Origin: UBA2357 sp041916775
GTDB lineage: Bacteria; Pseudomonadota; Gammaproteobacteria; Burkholderiales; Rhodocyclaceae
DNA: 64,000 bases
Direction: 5' to 3'
NCBI GenBank assembly: GCA_041916775.1
Contig: JAYRYZ010000002.1
Location: 124,001 to 188,000 of the forward strand
The stretch's first letter is position 1; each line of letters starts with the position of its first letter. The position numbers and the translations under genes are program-made. The notes under the pieces are model-generated. The model saw only the letters and a list, made by a program, of their open reading frames with translations, made no database searches and had not been told where the DNA came from. This document shows, in pieces, positions 27,387 through 35,165 of this stretch.

Positions 27387-29750
27387 ATGACCCGTTACGT
27401 CATTCCCTTCACCGAGCTGCGCATGACCGATGTCGAGCAGGTTGGTGGCAAGAACGCCTCGCTCGGCGAGATGATCAGCCAGCTGCCCGCGAGTGTGCGG
27501 GTGCCCGGCGGTTTCGCAACCACGGCCGACGCGTATCGGGAATTCCTTGCCCACCAGGGGCTGGCCGAGCGCATCCAGACGGCGCTGGATGCGCTCGACA
27601 TCGAGGATGTGGACGCGCTCGCGAAGGTCGGCGCCGAGATCCGCCAGTGGATCGTCGATACCCCCTTCCCGACGAAGCTGGAGGACGAGATCCGCACCGC
27701 CTACGCCGCGCTGACGGCCGAAGGCGATGGCAGCTTTGCGGTGCGCTCCTCCGCCACCGCCGAAGATCTGCCGGACGCCTCCTTCGCCGGCCAGCAGGAG
27801 ACCTTCCTCAACATCTCGGGCTACGAGAACATCCTGCATGCGATGAAGGAGGTGTTCGCGTCGCTCTATAACGACCGCGCGATCTCCTACCGCGTGCACA
27901 AGGGCTTCACCCACGCCGAGGTGGCGCTCTCCGCCGGCGTGCAGCGCATGGTGCGTTCCGATTCGGGCGCTTCCGGCGTGATGTTCACGATGGACACCGA
28001 ATCCGGCTTCAACGACGTGGTGTTCATCACCGCGTCCTACGGTCTGGGCGAGACGGTCGTGCAGGGCGCGGTGAACCCGGACGAGTTCTATGTTCACAAG
28101 CCCACGCTGGCGCTCGGCAAGCCCGCGGTGGTGCGGCGCAACCTCGGTTCCAAGCTGATCAAGATGATCTTCGCCGACAAGGCGGTGGCCGGCAAATCGG
28201 TGAAGACGGTGGATGTGCCCGAGGCCGACCGCAACCGCTTCTCGCTCACCAACGAGGACGTGCTCGAGCTCGGTCGTTACGCGGTGATCATCGAGAAGCA
28301 CTACGGTCGTCCGATGGACATCGAGTGGGGCAAGGACGGTATCGACGGCAAGCTCTACATTCTGCAGGCGCGCCCCGAGACGGTGAAGTCCCAGTCATCC
28401 GGCCATGTCATGGAGAAGTACCGCCTCAAGCAGTACAGCAAGGCGCTCACGCATGGCCGCGCGATCGGGCAGAAGATCGGTGCGGGCACGGTGCGTGTCG
28501 TCGCCAGCGCTTCCGAGATGAACCGTGTGCAGGCGGGTGACATCCTCGTCACCGACATGACCGACCCGAACTGGGAGCCGGTGATGAAGCGGGCCAGCGC
28601 GATCGTCACCAACCGCGGCGGGCGCACCTGCCACGCCGCCATCATCGCGCGCGAGCTCGGCATCCCGGCGATCGTGGGCTGCGGCAACGCCACCGAGGTG
28701 CTGGAGGAGGGCGACTCGGTTACGGTCTCCTGCGCTGAGGGCGATACCGGCTATGTGTATCGCGGCAAGCTCGAGTTCGAGGTCATCACCACCGACATGG
28801 GCAACCTGCCGGACATCCCGGTGAAGGTGATGATGAACGTCGGCAATCCGGAGCTGGCCTTCGAGTTCGCACAGATCCCGAACGGTGGCGTGGGCCTTGC
28901 CCGCCTCGAGTTCGTCATCAACAACATGATCGGCATCCACCCGAAGGCGATCATCGAGGTCGGCCAGGTGCCGGCCAGCCTGCGCGAGGAGATCCAGCGG
29001 CGCGCCCGCGGCTACGCCACGCCCAAGCAGTTCTTCATCGAGAAACTGGTCGAGGGCATCGCGACGATCGCCGCCGCCTTCTACCCGAAGCCGGTGATCG
29101 TGCGCATGTCGGACTTCAAGTCCAACGAATACCGCAAGCTCCTCGGTGGCGATATCTATGAGCCGGAAGAGGAAAACCCGATGCTGGGCTTCCGCGGCGC
29201 GTCGCGCTACATCGCGCACAGCTTCCGCGACTGCTTCGAGATGGAGTGCGCGGCGATGCGCAAGGTGCGCAACGAGCTCGGGCTCACCAACGTGCAGATC
29301 ATGATCCCCTTCGTACGCAACGTCGAGGAGGCGCAGGGCGTGGTCGAGCTCCTCGCCGAGCATGGCCTGCGCCGCGGCGACAACGAGCTCAAGCTCATCA
29401 TGATGTGCGAGATCCCGTCCAACGCGCTGCTCGCCGAGCAGTTCCTGCAGCACTTCGACGGCTTCTCCATCGGCTCGAACGACCTCACCCAGCTCACCCT
29501 GGGCCTGGACCGCGACTCCGGTCTGGTCGCGCAGGCCTTCGACGAGCGCGACCCGGCGGTGAAGCAGCTGCTGTCGATGGCGATCAGCACCGCGAACCGC
29601 CTCGGCAAGTACGTCGGCATCTGCGGGCAGGGGCCGTCGGACCACGCGGACTTCGCCGAGTGGCTGATGGACGAGGGCATCCAGACGATCTCGCTGAACC
29701 CCGACACGGTGATCGACACCTGGCTGAAGCTCGCCGCTCACCGCAAGTGA
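27387..29750 (+). CDS. ppsA: Phosphoenolpyruvate synthase
   Basis: Converts pyruvate, ATP and water to PEP, AMP and phosphate, the entry to gluconeogenesis; 787 residues. It has the N-terminal ATP-binding domain (VGGKNASLGEM, then FAVRSSATAEDLPDASFAGQ), the phosphohistidine domain with NRGGRTCHAAIIARELG, and the C-terminal PEP/pyruvate barrel with SIGSNDLTQLTLGLDRDS and GICGQGPSD. The threonine next to the catalytic histidine (RTCH) is the site PpsR modifies in other bacteria. ATG with AGGCCTTTC upstream. Confidence 0.97.
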   Translation: MTRYVIPFTELRMTDVEQVGGKNASLGEMISQLPASVRVPGGFATTADAYREFLAHQGLAERIQTALDALDIEDVDALAKVGAEIRQWIVDTPFPTKLEDEIRTAYAALTAEGDGSFAVRSSATAEDLPDASFAGQQETFLNISGYENILHAMKEVFASLYNDRAISYRVHKGFTHAEVALSAGVQRMVRSDSGASGVMFTMDTESGFNDVVFITASYGLGETVVQGAVNPDEFYVHKPTLALGKPAVVRRNLGSKLIKMIFADKAVAGKSVKTVDVPEADRNRFSLTNEDVLELGRYAVIIEKHYGRPMDIEWGKDGIDGKLYILQARPETVKSQSSGHVMEKYRLKQYSKALTHGRAIGQKIGAGTVRVVASASEMNRVQAGDILVTDMTDPNWEPVMKRASAIVTNRGGRTCHAAIIARELGIPAIVGCGNATEVLEEGDSVTVSCAEGDTGYVYRGKLEFEVITTDMGNLPDIPVKVMMNVGNPELAFEFAQIPNGGVGLARLEFVINNMIGIHPKAIIEVGQVPASLREEIQRRARGYATPKQFFIEKLVEGIATIAAAFYPKPVIVRMSDFKSNEYRKLLGGDIYEPEEENPMLGFRGASRYIAHSFRDCFEMECAAMRKVRNELGLTNVQIMIPFVRNVEEAQGVVELLAEHGLRRGDNELKLIMMCEIPSNALLAEQFLQHFDGFSIGSNDLTQLTLGLDRDSGLVAQAFDERDPAVKQLLSMAISTANRLGKYVGICGQGPSDHADFAEWLMDEGIQTISLNPDTVIDTWLKLAAHRK

Positions 29751-29784
29751 TCCTGCCGGGCGCCAGCCTGGTCCGGGCATGACA

Positions 29785-29817
29785 CGCGACGGCAGCCCAG
29801 GCTGCCGTCGTGCTTTG
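29785..29817 (+). terminator. Probable terminator of ppsA
   Basis: A 10-bp perfect stem CGACGGCAGC (29787-29796) and GCTGCCGTCG (29801-29810) with a CCAG loop, extendable by two pairs, followed by TGCTTTGT. The remaining sequence up to htpX (29818-29978) shows nothing clear. Confidence 0.65.
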
Positions 29818-29978
29818 TGGCGACCTGCGCGCTGGATGTGCTGCGGTGCGGGAACCCCCGGCTGTATGCAGCGTCGAAGCCTGCGAAATCGGCCCGCGAA
29901 TTCGGCCTGCTGAATGGGTCCGCCGTGGCGGCAGCATGCATTGCAGCTTTTCTTGATTGGCATTGGATGGAGTTCCAG

Positions 29979-30854
29979 ATGAAACGTGTGATGATCTTTC
30001 TTGCAACCAACCTTGCCGTCGTGCTCGTGCTGGGCATCGTAGCGAGCCTGCTCGGCGTGAACCGCTTCCTCACCGCGAACGGCCTCAACCTCGGGTCCTT
30101 GCTGGTGTTTGCCGCAATCATGGGCTTCGGCGGTGCCTTCATCTCGCTGATGATGTCCAAGACCATGGCGAAGTGGAGCACCGGCGCGCGCGTCATCGAG
30201 ACGCCCAGTTCCTCCACCGAGATGTGGCTGGTCGATACCGTCGCCCGCTTCGCAAAGGGTGCAGGCATCCCGATGCCGGAAGTGGCGATCTACAACGGCG
30301 AACCGAACGCCTTCGCAACCGGCGCGAGCAAGAGCAACTCGCTGGTCGCGGTGTCCACCGGCCTGTTGCAGAGCATGTCGCGTGAGGAAGCCGAAGCGGT
30401 GCTGGCGCACGAAGTGGCGCACATCGCGAACGGCGACATGGTGACGCTGACCCTCATTCAGGGTGTGGTGAACACCTTCGTGATCTTCCTTTCGCGCGTG
30501 GTCGGCTATCTGGTCGATTCCTTTTTGCGCCGCAACGACTCCGAGTCCTCCGGCCCGGGCATCGGCTACATGGTCACCACCATCGTTTGCGACATCCTCT
30601 TCGGCGTGCTGGCAAGCATCATCGTCGCCTGGTTCTCGCGCCAGCGCGAGTTCCGTGCCGATGCCGGAGCCGCGCAATTGATGGGCAGCCCCGCGCCGAT
30701 GGTGAGCGCGCTGCGCCGCCTCGGCGGCGTGGAGGCCGGCGAGCTGCCGCAGAACGTCGCCACCGCCGGCATCGCCGGCCGTCCGGCGTGGATGGAGCTG
30801 TTTGCCAGCCACCCGCCGATCGAGGCGCGCATCCGCGCCCTGCAGTCGCGCTGA
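29979..30854 (+). CDS. htpX: Membrane protease HtpX
   Basis: Inner-membrane zinc metalloprotease (M48) that degrades misfolded membrane proteins; 291 residues. Two N-terminal helices (about residues 5-23 and 37-55) are followed by the active-site HEVAH motif (HExxH) and two further helices; the downstream glutamate ligand lies in REFRADAGAA. MKRVMIFLATNLAVVL is the common start; the frame is open upstream but lacks similarity. GGAG lies 9 bases before the ATG. Confidence 0.95.
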   Translation: MKRVMIFLATNLAVVLVLGIVASLLGVNRFLTANGLNLGSLLVFAAIMGFGGAFISLMMSKTMAKWSTGARVIETPSSSTEMWLVDTVARFAKGAGIPMPEVAIYNGEPNAFATGASKSNSLVAVSTGLLQSMSREEAEAVLAHEVAHIANGDMVTLTLIQGVVNTFVIFLSRVVGYLVDSFLRRNDSESSGPGIGYMVTTIVCDILFGVLASIIVAWFSRQREFRADAGAAQLMGSPAPMVSALRRLGGVEAGELPQNVATAGIAGRPAWMELFASHPPIEARIRALQSR

Positions 30855-30881
30855 AGCCGCCGCCATCGCATGGGAACGGCA

Positions 30882-30911
30882 TTGGGTGTCGGGTCGATTG
30901 GGCGCTAAAAT
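30882..30911 (+). promoter_or_regulatory. Candidate promoter of first aldolase gene
   Basis: TTGGGT (30882-30887) and TAAAAT (30906-30911) with an 18-base spacer, in the 106-base gap between htpX and the aldolase gene. The leader would be about 43 bases. Confidence 0.45.
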
Positions 30912-30960
30912 ATCGCGTCATTTCGCACCGGTCTGATCCGGCACCCTTCGGAGAATCGCA

Positions 30961-32025
30961 ATGCCCCTCGTTTCCATGCGCCAGCTTCTCGACCATGCGG
31001 CCGAGCATGCCTATGGACTGCCCGCGTTCAACGTCAACAACCTGGAGCAGGTCCAGGCGATCATGGAGGCCGCGGCCGAGACCGACAGCCCGGTGATCAT
31101 GCAGGCCTCGGCCGGCGCACGCAAGTACGCCGGCGAGGCCTTCCTGCGCCACCTCATCGACGCGGCGGTGGAAGCCTACCCGCATATCCCGGTCGTCATG
31201 CATCAGGACCACGGCCAGTCGCCCGCGATCTGCATGGCAGCGATCCGCTCCGGCTTCACCAGCGTGATGATGGACGGTTCGCTGATGGAGGACGGCAAGA
31301 CCCCGTCCTCGTACGAGTACAACGTGGCGGTGACGCGCGAGGTGGTGAAGTTCTCGCACGCGATCGGTGTCACGGTCGAGGCCGAGCTCGGCTGCCTCGG
31401 TTCACTCGAGACCGGCATGGCGGGCGAGGAGGACGGGATCGGCGCGGAAGGCAAGCTCGACCACAGCGCGCTCCTCACCGACCCGGACCAGGCCGCCGAT
31501 TTCGTCAAGCAGACCGACTGCGACGCACTCGCGATCGCGATCGGCACCAGCCATGGTGCCTACAAGTTCACCCGCAAGCCCACCGGTGACATCCTCGCGA
31601 TCGACCGCATCAAGGCGATTCATGCGCGCATCCCCAACACCCATCTGGTGATGCACGGCTCCTCCAGCGTGCCGCAGGAGCTGTTGGAGATCATCCGACA
31701 ATACGGCGGCGACATGAAAGAGACCTACGGCGTGCCGGTCGAGGAGATCGTCGAGGGCATCAAGTATGGTGTGCGCAAGATCAACATCGACACGGACATC
31801 CGCCTCGCGATGACCGGTGCGATCCGCAAGTTCCTGTTCGAGAACCCCTCCAAGTTCGACCCGCGCGAGTACAACAAACCCGCGCGCGAGGCGGCCAAGC
31901 TGGTCTGCAAGGCGCGCTTCGAGGCCTTCGGCTGCGCCGGCATGGCAAGCCGTATCAAGCCGGTGAGCCTCGACCGGATCGCGGCGCGCTACAAGAGCGG
32001 CGAGCTCACCCAGGTCGTGCGCTGA
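30961..32025 (+). CDS. fba: Class II fructose-bisphosphate aldolase (copy 1)
   Basis: Zinc-dependent aldolase of the Calvin-cycle subtype, 354 residues, acting on fructose 1,6-bisphosphate and probably sedoheptulose 1,7-bisphosphate. Zinc ligands are in VVMHQDHGQS and the later VMHGSSSVPQE; the phosphate-binding glycines and KINIDTDIRLA near the C-terminus are typical. A near-identical paralogue lies at 37265-38329. The stop is one base from the end of convergent cbbR, so the two transcripts must overlap unless terminated inside the genes. Confidence 0.95.
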   Translation: MPLVSMRQLLDHAAEHAYGLPAFNVNNLEQVQAIMEAAAETDSPVIMQASAGARKYAGEAFLRHLIDAAVEAYPHIPVVMHQDHGQSPAICMAAIRSGFTSVMMDGSLMEDGKTPSSYEYNVAVTREVVKFSHAIGVTVEAELGCLGSLETGMAGEEDGIGAEGKLDHSALLTDPDQAADFVKQTDCDALAIAIGTSHGAYKFTRKPTGDILAIDRIKAIHARIPNTHLVMHGSSSVPQELLEIIRQYGGDMKETYGVPVEEIVEGIKYGVRKINIDTDIRLAMTGAIRKFLFENPSKFDPREYNKPAREAAKLVCKARFEAFGCAGMASRIKPVSLDRIAARYKSGELTQVVR

Positions 32026-32026
32026 T

Positions 32027-32980
32027 TCACTCCGGCGATGCCGGCGCGGGCTTCCTGGCCAGCGCCGGCATCGCCTGCATCATCTCCATGCCGGTGCCGC
32101 GCAGGAAGTCCACCAGCGCGGTGAGCGCCAGCGAAGGCTGGCGGTCGGCGTGGATCAACACGTTCCATTCCCGCTCGACCGGTGTGCCGCGCACATCCAG
32201 TCGTACCAGGCGACCCGTTTCCTCCTCCATCTCGAAGGTGTGATGCGACAGGAAGGCGATGCCCATGCCTGCCATCGCCGCCTGTTTCAGCGTCTCGTTG
32301 CTGCCGAGTTCGTCCGCGCGGTCGAGCTTGATGCCGTGCGCGCGCAGGAAGCGCTCCAGATTCGCACGCGTGCCCGAGCCTTGCTCGCGCAGCAGCAGCC
32401 GTTCGCCCGCCAGTGCGCCGGGCAGTAACTGGCGACGCAGCGCCAGCGGGTGGTCGGGCGCGCTCACGAAGGACATCGGGTGGCGCGCAAACGGGATGCG
32501 TCGCAGGTTCATGCCCGGCGGTGGCTCGCCCATGATCGCGAGGTCTGCCTTGCGTTCGCGCAGCAACTCGGCCATGCCGGCGCGGTTCTGCACCGTCAGG
32601 CGGAAGATGATGTCCGGATAGGCTGCACCGAAGGCCGCCAGCAGGCGCGGCACGAAGTATTCGGCGGTGGTGATCGCGGCGACATGCACCGTGCCCGACG
32701 CCACCCCCTTGCTCGCCTTGAGCTCCACCTCCGCGAGTTCCAGCGCATAGAACACCTCGCGTGCCCTTCGCACCAGCAAGTCTCCCGCCGGCGTGAGACG
32801 GAAGCTCTTGCGGCCGTCGAGCAGGACTTCCCCGACCAGCCCCTCCAGTTCCTGGATCTGCATCGAAACCGCCGGTTGGGTGACATGCAGCAGACGCGCG
32901 GCAAGCGTGAAGCTGCCGGTGTCTGCGACCGCGATCAGGGTGCGTAACTGCTTGAGGGTGACGCGCTGGGCGAGCTTCAT
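32027..32980 (-). CDS. cbbR: LysR-type regulator CbbR
   Basis: LysR-family activator of Calvin-cycle genes, 317 residues. The N-terminal winged helix-turn-helix (about residues 1-65, with TLIAVADTGSFTLAARLLHV and QPAVSMQIQELE) is followed by the effector domain. The divergent position next to cbbF and the sequence of the recognition helix favour CbbR over other LysR types. Family members sense NADPH, PEP or RuBP; which applies here is not visible. It very likely binds the 168-base region shared with cbbF. Confidence 0.88.
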   Translation of the reverse strand: MKLAQRVTLKQLRTLIAVADTGSFTLAARLLHVTQPAVSMQIQELEGLVGEVLLDGRKSFRLTPAGDLLVRRAREVFYALELAEVELKASKGVASGTVHVAAITTAEYFVPRLLAAFGAAYPDIIFRLTVQNRAGMAELLRERKADLAIMGEPPPGMNLRRIPFARHPMSFVSAPDHPLALRRQLLPGALAGERLLLREQGSGTRANLERFLRAHGIKLDRADELGSNETLKQAAMAGMGIAFLSHHTFEMEEETGRLVRLDVRGTPVEREWNVLIHADRQPSLALTALVDFLRGTGMEMMQAMPALARKPAPASPE

Positions 32981-32999
32981 AAGAAGAGCTGATGCAAGA

Positions 33000-33020
33000 G
33001 CAAAAGATAACGTTGTTTGC
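33000..33020. repeat. Inverted repeat GCAAA-N11-TTTGC
   Basis: Arms at 33000-33004 and 33016-33020 lie just upstream of cbbR. The same half-site sequence recurs in opposite order at 33045-33059, so the region carries four copies of the GCAAA/TTTGC half-site. Confidence 0.4.
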
Positions 33021-33024
33021 CCTT

Positions 33025-33052
33025 ATTGTAGCCCGACGATATCTTTTGCCAG
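33025..33052 (-). promoter_or_regulatory. Candidate promoter of cbbR
   Basis: On the minus strand CTGGCA (33052-33047) and TACAAT (33030-33025) are 16 bases apart. The -35 overlaps the T-N11-A box at 33045-33059, as expected for an autoregulated LysR gene. Confidence 0.45.
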
Positions 33053-33059
33053 AAGCAAA
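33045..33059. promoter_or_regulatory. T-N11-A type CbbR box
   Basis: TTTGC-CAGAA-GCAAA is a perfect 5-bp inverted repeat that contains TTGC-N5-GCAA, the T-N11-A form bound by LysR-type regulators. It lies between divergent cbbR and cbbF. On the plus strand a weak TTGCCC-N17-TATCTT (33017-33045) could be the cbbF promoter. Confidence 0.55.
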
Positions 33060-33092
33060 CAACAACAAACAACAAACAACAACAGACAACAC
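33056..33092. repeat. CAA-rich tract upstream of cbbF
   Basis: A strand-biased run of CAA/CAAA units with almost no G or T, about 57-93 bases before the cbbF ATG. It is an outlier in this GC-rich genome. A small TTCCGC/GCGGAA hairpin follows at 33103-33120. Confidence 0.6.
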
Positions 33093-33148
33093 GTTCCGAC
33101 GCTTCCGCAGCGAAGCGGAATTGGCCATCGGATGCAGGAGGAGAAGAC

Positions 33149-34228
33149 ATGTTCAACATCGAACGGACCACGCTCACCGAGTACCTGATCGAGCAGCGGC
33201 GCAACCACCCCGGCTCCACCGGCGAGTTCAACGCGCTGATCCTGCAGGTGGCGCAGGCCTGCAAGGCGATCTCGCGTGCGGTGGCGCACGGCGCGCTCGG
33301 TGGGGTGCTCGGCTCGCTGGAGGCGCAGAATGTGCAGGGCGAGACGCAGAAGAAGCTCGACGTGCTCGCCGACAACATCTTCCTCCGCGCCACCCATTGG
33401 GGTGGCGACCTCGCCGGCATGGTGTCCGAGGAGAACGAGGCGCCGATACCGCTGCCGGAGGGCAGCACCCGCGGCAAGTACCTGCTGGTGTTCGATCCGC
33501 TCGACGGCTCGTCGAACATCGATGTGAACGTGTCCGTGGGCTCGATCTTCTCCATTCTCAAGGCACCGGTGTCGGGCCAGGACGCGGCGACGGCCGATTT
33601 CCTGCAGCCGGGCCTGCAGCAGATCGCCGCCGGCTATGCGATCTACGGGCCCTCCACGATGCTGGTGCTGACCGTGGGCGACGGCGTTTCGGGCTTCACC
33701 TTCGATCCCATCATCGGCGAGTTCTACCTCACCCACCCGGACATCCGCATTCCCGAGCGTACGCGCGAGTTCGCGATCAACGCCTCCAACTCGCGCTTCT
33801 GGGAGCCGCCGGTGCGACGCTATGTGGATGAGTGTCTGGCCGGTCGCACCGGGCCGCGCGAGGACGACTTCAACATGCGCTGGATCGCCTCGCTGGTGGC
33901 CGAGACCCACCGCATCCTGATGCGCGGCGGCGTGTTCCTCTACCCGCGCGACAACAAGGATCCGGGGCGCGCAGGGCGGCTGCGGCTCCTCTACGAGTGC
34001 AATCCGATCGGGATGTTGATCGAGCAGGCCGGGGGGCGTGCCTCGACCGGGCATGGTCCGGTGCTGGAGGTGCAGCCGGAGTCCTTGCACCAGCGCATCG
34101 GCTTCGTGTTCGGCAGCCGTGAGGAGGTCGAGCGCATCGAGCGCTACCACGCCGAGCCGGATGCGCCGGACGAGGACTTCTCCGACATCCCGCTCTTCAA
34201 TCCGCGCAGCCTGTTCCGCAGCCGCTGA
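33149..34228 (+). CDS. cbbF: Fructose-1,6-bisphosphatase class I
   Basis: Hydrolyses fructose 1,6-bisphosphate (and likely sedoheptulose bisphosphate) in the Calvin cycle and gluconeogenesis; 359 residues. The metal-binding motif VFDPLDGSSNIDVNVSVGSIF, GVFLYPRDNKD and the C-terminal EQAGGRAS are class I FBPase features. A strong AGGAGGAG ribosome site precedes the ATG. It heads the cbbF-cbbP-cbbT-fba cluster and is divergent from cbbR. SEENEAP replaces the usual active-site loop around the catalytic Glu pair, in the expected place. Confidence 0.95.
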   Translation: MFNIERTTLTEYLIEQRRNHPGSTGEFNALILQVAQACKAISRAVAHGALGGVLGSLEAQNVQGETQKKLDVLADNIFLRATHWGGDLAGMVSEENEAPIPLPEGSTRGKYLLVFDPLDGSSNIDVNVSVGSIFSILKAPVSGQDAATADFLQPGLQQIAAGYAIYGPSTMLVLTVGDGVSGFTFDPIIGEFYLTHPDIRIPERTREFAINASNSRFWEPPVRRYVDECLAGRTGPREDDFNMRWIASLVAETHRILMRGGVFLYPRDNKDPGRAGRLRLLYECNPIGMLIEQAGGRASTGHGPVLEVQPESLHQRIGFVFGSREEVERIERYHAEPDAPDEDFSDIPLFNPRSLFRSR

Positions 34229-34278
34229 GGCGCGCGCGCAGGCAACCCGCCGAGTTTCCAACCTGACAGGGGACGACC

Positions 34279-35163
34279 ATGTCCGAACGCCATCCCATCG
34301 TGGCCATCACCGGCTCGTCCGGTGCGGGCACCAGCACCGTGCAGCGCACCTTCGAGGAGATCTTCCGGCGCGAAAACGTCAGCGCCGCGGTGGTCGAGGG
34401 CGACAGCTTCCACGCCTACGACCGCCTCGAGATGAGGAAGAAGATGGCCGAGGCCGAGGCGAAGGGTAACCGCCACTTCAGCCACTTCGGTGACGACGCG
34501 AACCTCTTCGCCGAACTCGAGCACCTCTTCCGCAGCTACGCCGAGACAGGCACCGGCCGGCGCCGCAAGTACCTGCACAATGCCGAGGAGGCCGAACCCT
34601 ATGGACAGCCGGCGGGTACCTTCACCGCGTGGGAGGATCTGCCGGTGGGCAGCGACATGCTGTTCTACGAGGGCCTGCATGGCGCCGTCGTGACCGAGAC
34701 CGCCAACATCGCGCGCTACCCGGACTTGCTGATCGGCGTGGTGCCGGTGATCAACCTCGAGTGGATCCAGAAGCTCTACCGCGACCGCAGCATGCGCGGC
34801 TACTCCACCGAGGCCGTGACCGACACCATCCTGCGCCGCATGAACGACTACGTGCATTACATGTGCCCGCAATTCGCGCGCACCCATGTGAACTTCCAGC
34901 GCGTGCCGATGGTGGATACCTCCAACCCCTTCATCGCCAGAATGGTACCGACCGCCGACGAGTCGATGGTGGTGATTCGCTTCGCCAACCCGGCCGGCAT
35001 CGACTTCCAGTACCTGCTCAACATGGTGAGGGACAGCTTCATGAGCCGGGCGAACACCATCGTGGTGCCCGGCGGCAAGATGGAGCTGGCGATGCAGCTC
35101 ATCTTCACTCCCTTCATCTGGCGCCTCATGGAGCGCCGTCGCAAGCTCGTCGGGAAGGCCTGA
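34279..35163 (+). CDS. cbbP: Phosphoribulokinase (copy 1)
   Basis: Phosphorylates ribulose 5-phosphate to ribulose 1,5-bisphosphate, a reaction specific to the Calvin cycle; 294 residues, the size of the bacterial octameric class I enzyme. The P-loop GSSGAGTST is at residues 11-19, and the catalytic aspartate lies in VVEGDSFH. FYEGLHGAV is a PRK hallmark. It starts 50 bases after cbbF and ends 2 bases before the transketolase ATG. A second PRK lies at 45323-46198. Confidence 0.95.
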   Translation: MSERHPIVAITGSSGAGTSTVQRTFEEIFRRENVSAAVVEGDSFHAYDRLEMRKKMAEAEAKGNRHFSHFGDDANLFAELEHLFRSYAETGTGRRRKYLHNAEEAEPYGQPAGTFTAWEDLPVGSDMLFYEGLHGAVVTETANIARYPDLLIGVVPVINLEWIQKLYRDRSMRGYSTEAVTDTILRRMNDYVHYMCPQFARTHVNFQRVPMVDTSNPFIARMVPTADESMVVIRFANPAGIDFQYLLNMVRDSFMSRANTIVVPGGKMELAMQLIFTPFIWRLMERRRKLVGKA

Positions 35164-35165
35164 TC

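Noticed and set aside
33056..33092. CAA-rich tract as a CRISPR-like or tandem repeat array
   Set aside because: Units are 3-4 bases and there are no spacers; it is a low-complexity run only.
34629..35165. Apparent 867-residue frame joining part of cbbP to transketolase
   Set aside because: The part before 35166 is an open frame in the wrong phase over cbbP; family similarity starts exactly at the ATG after the cbbP stop.
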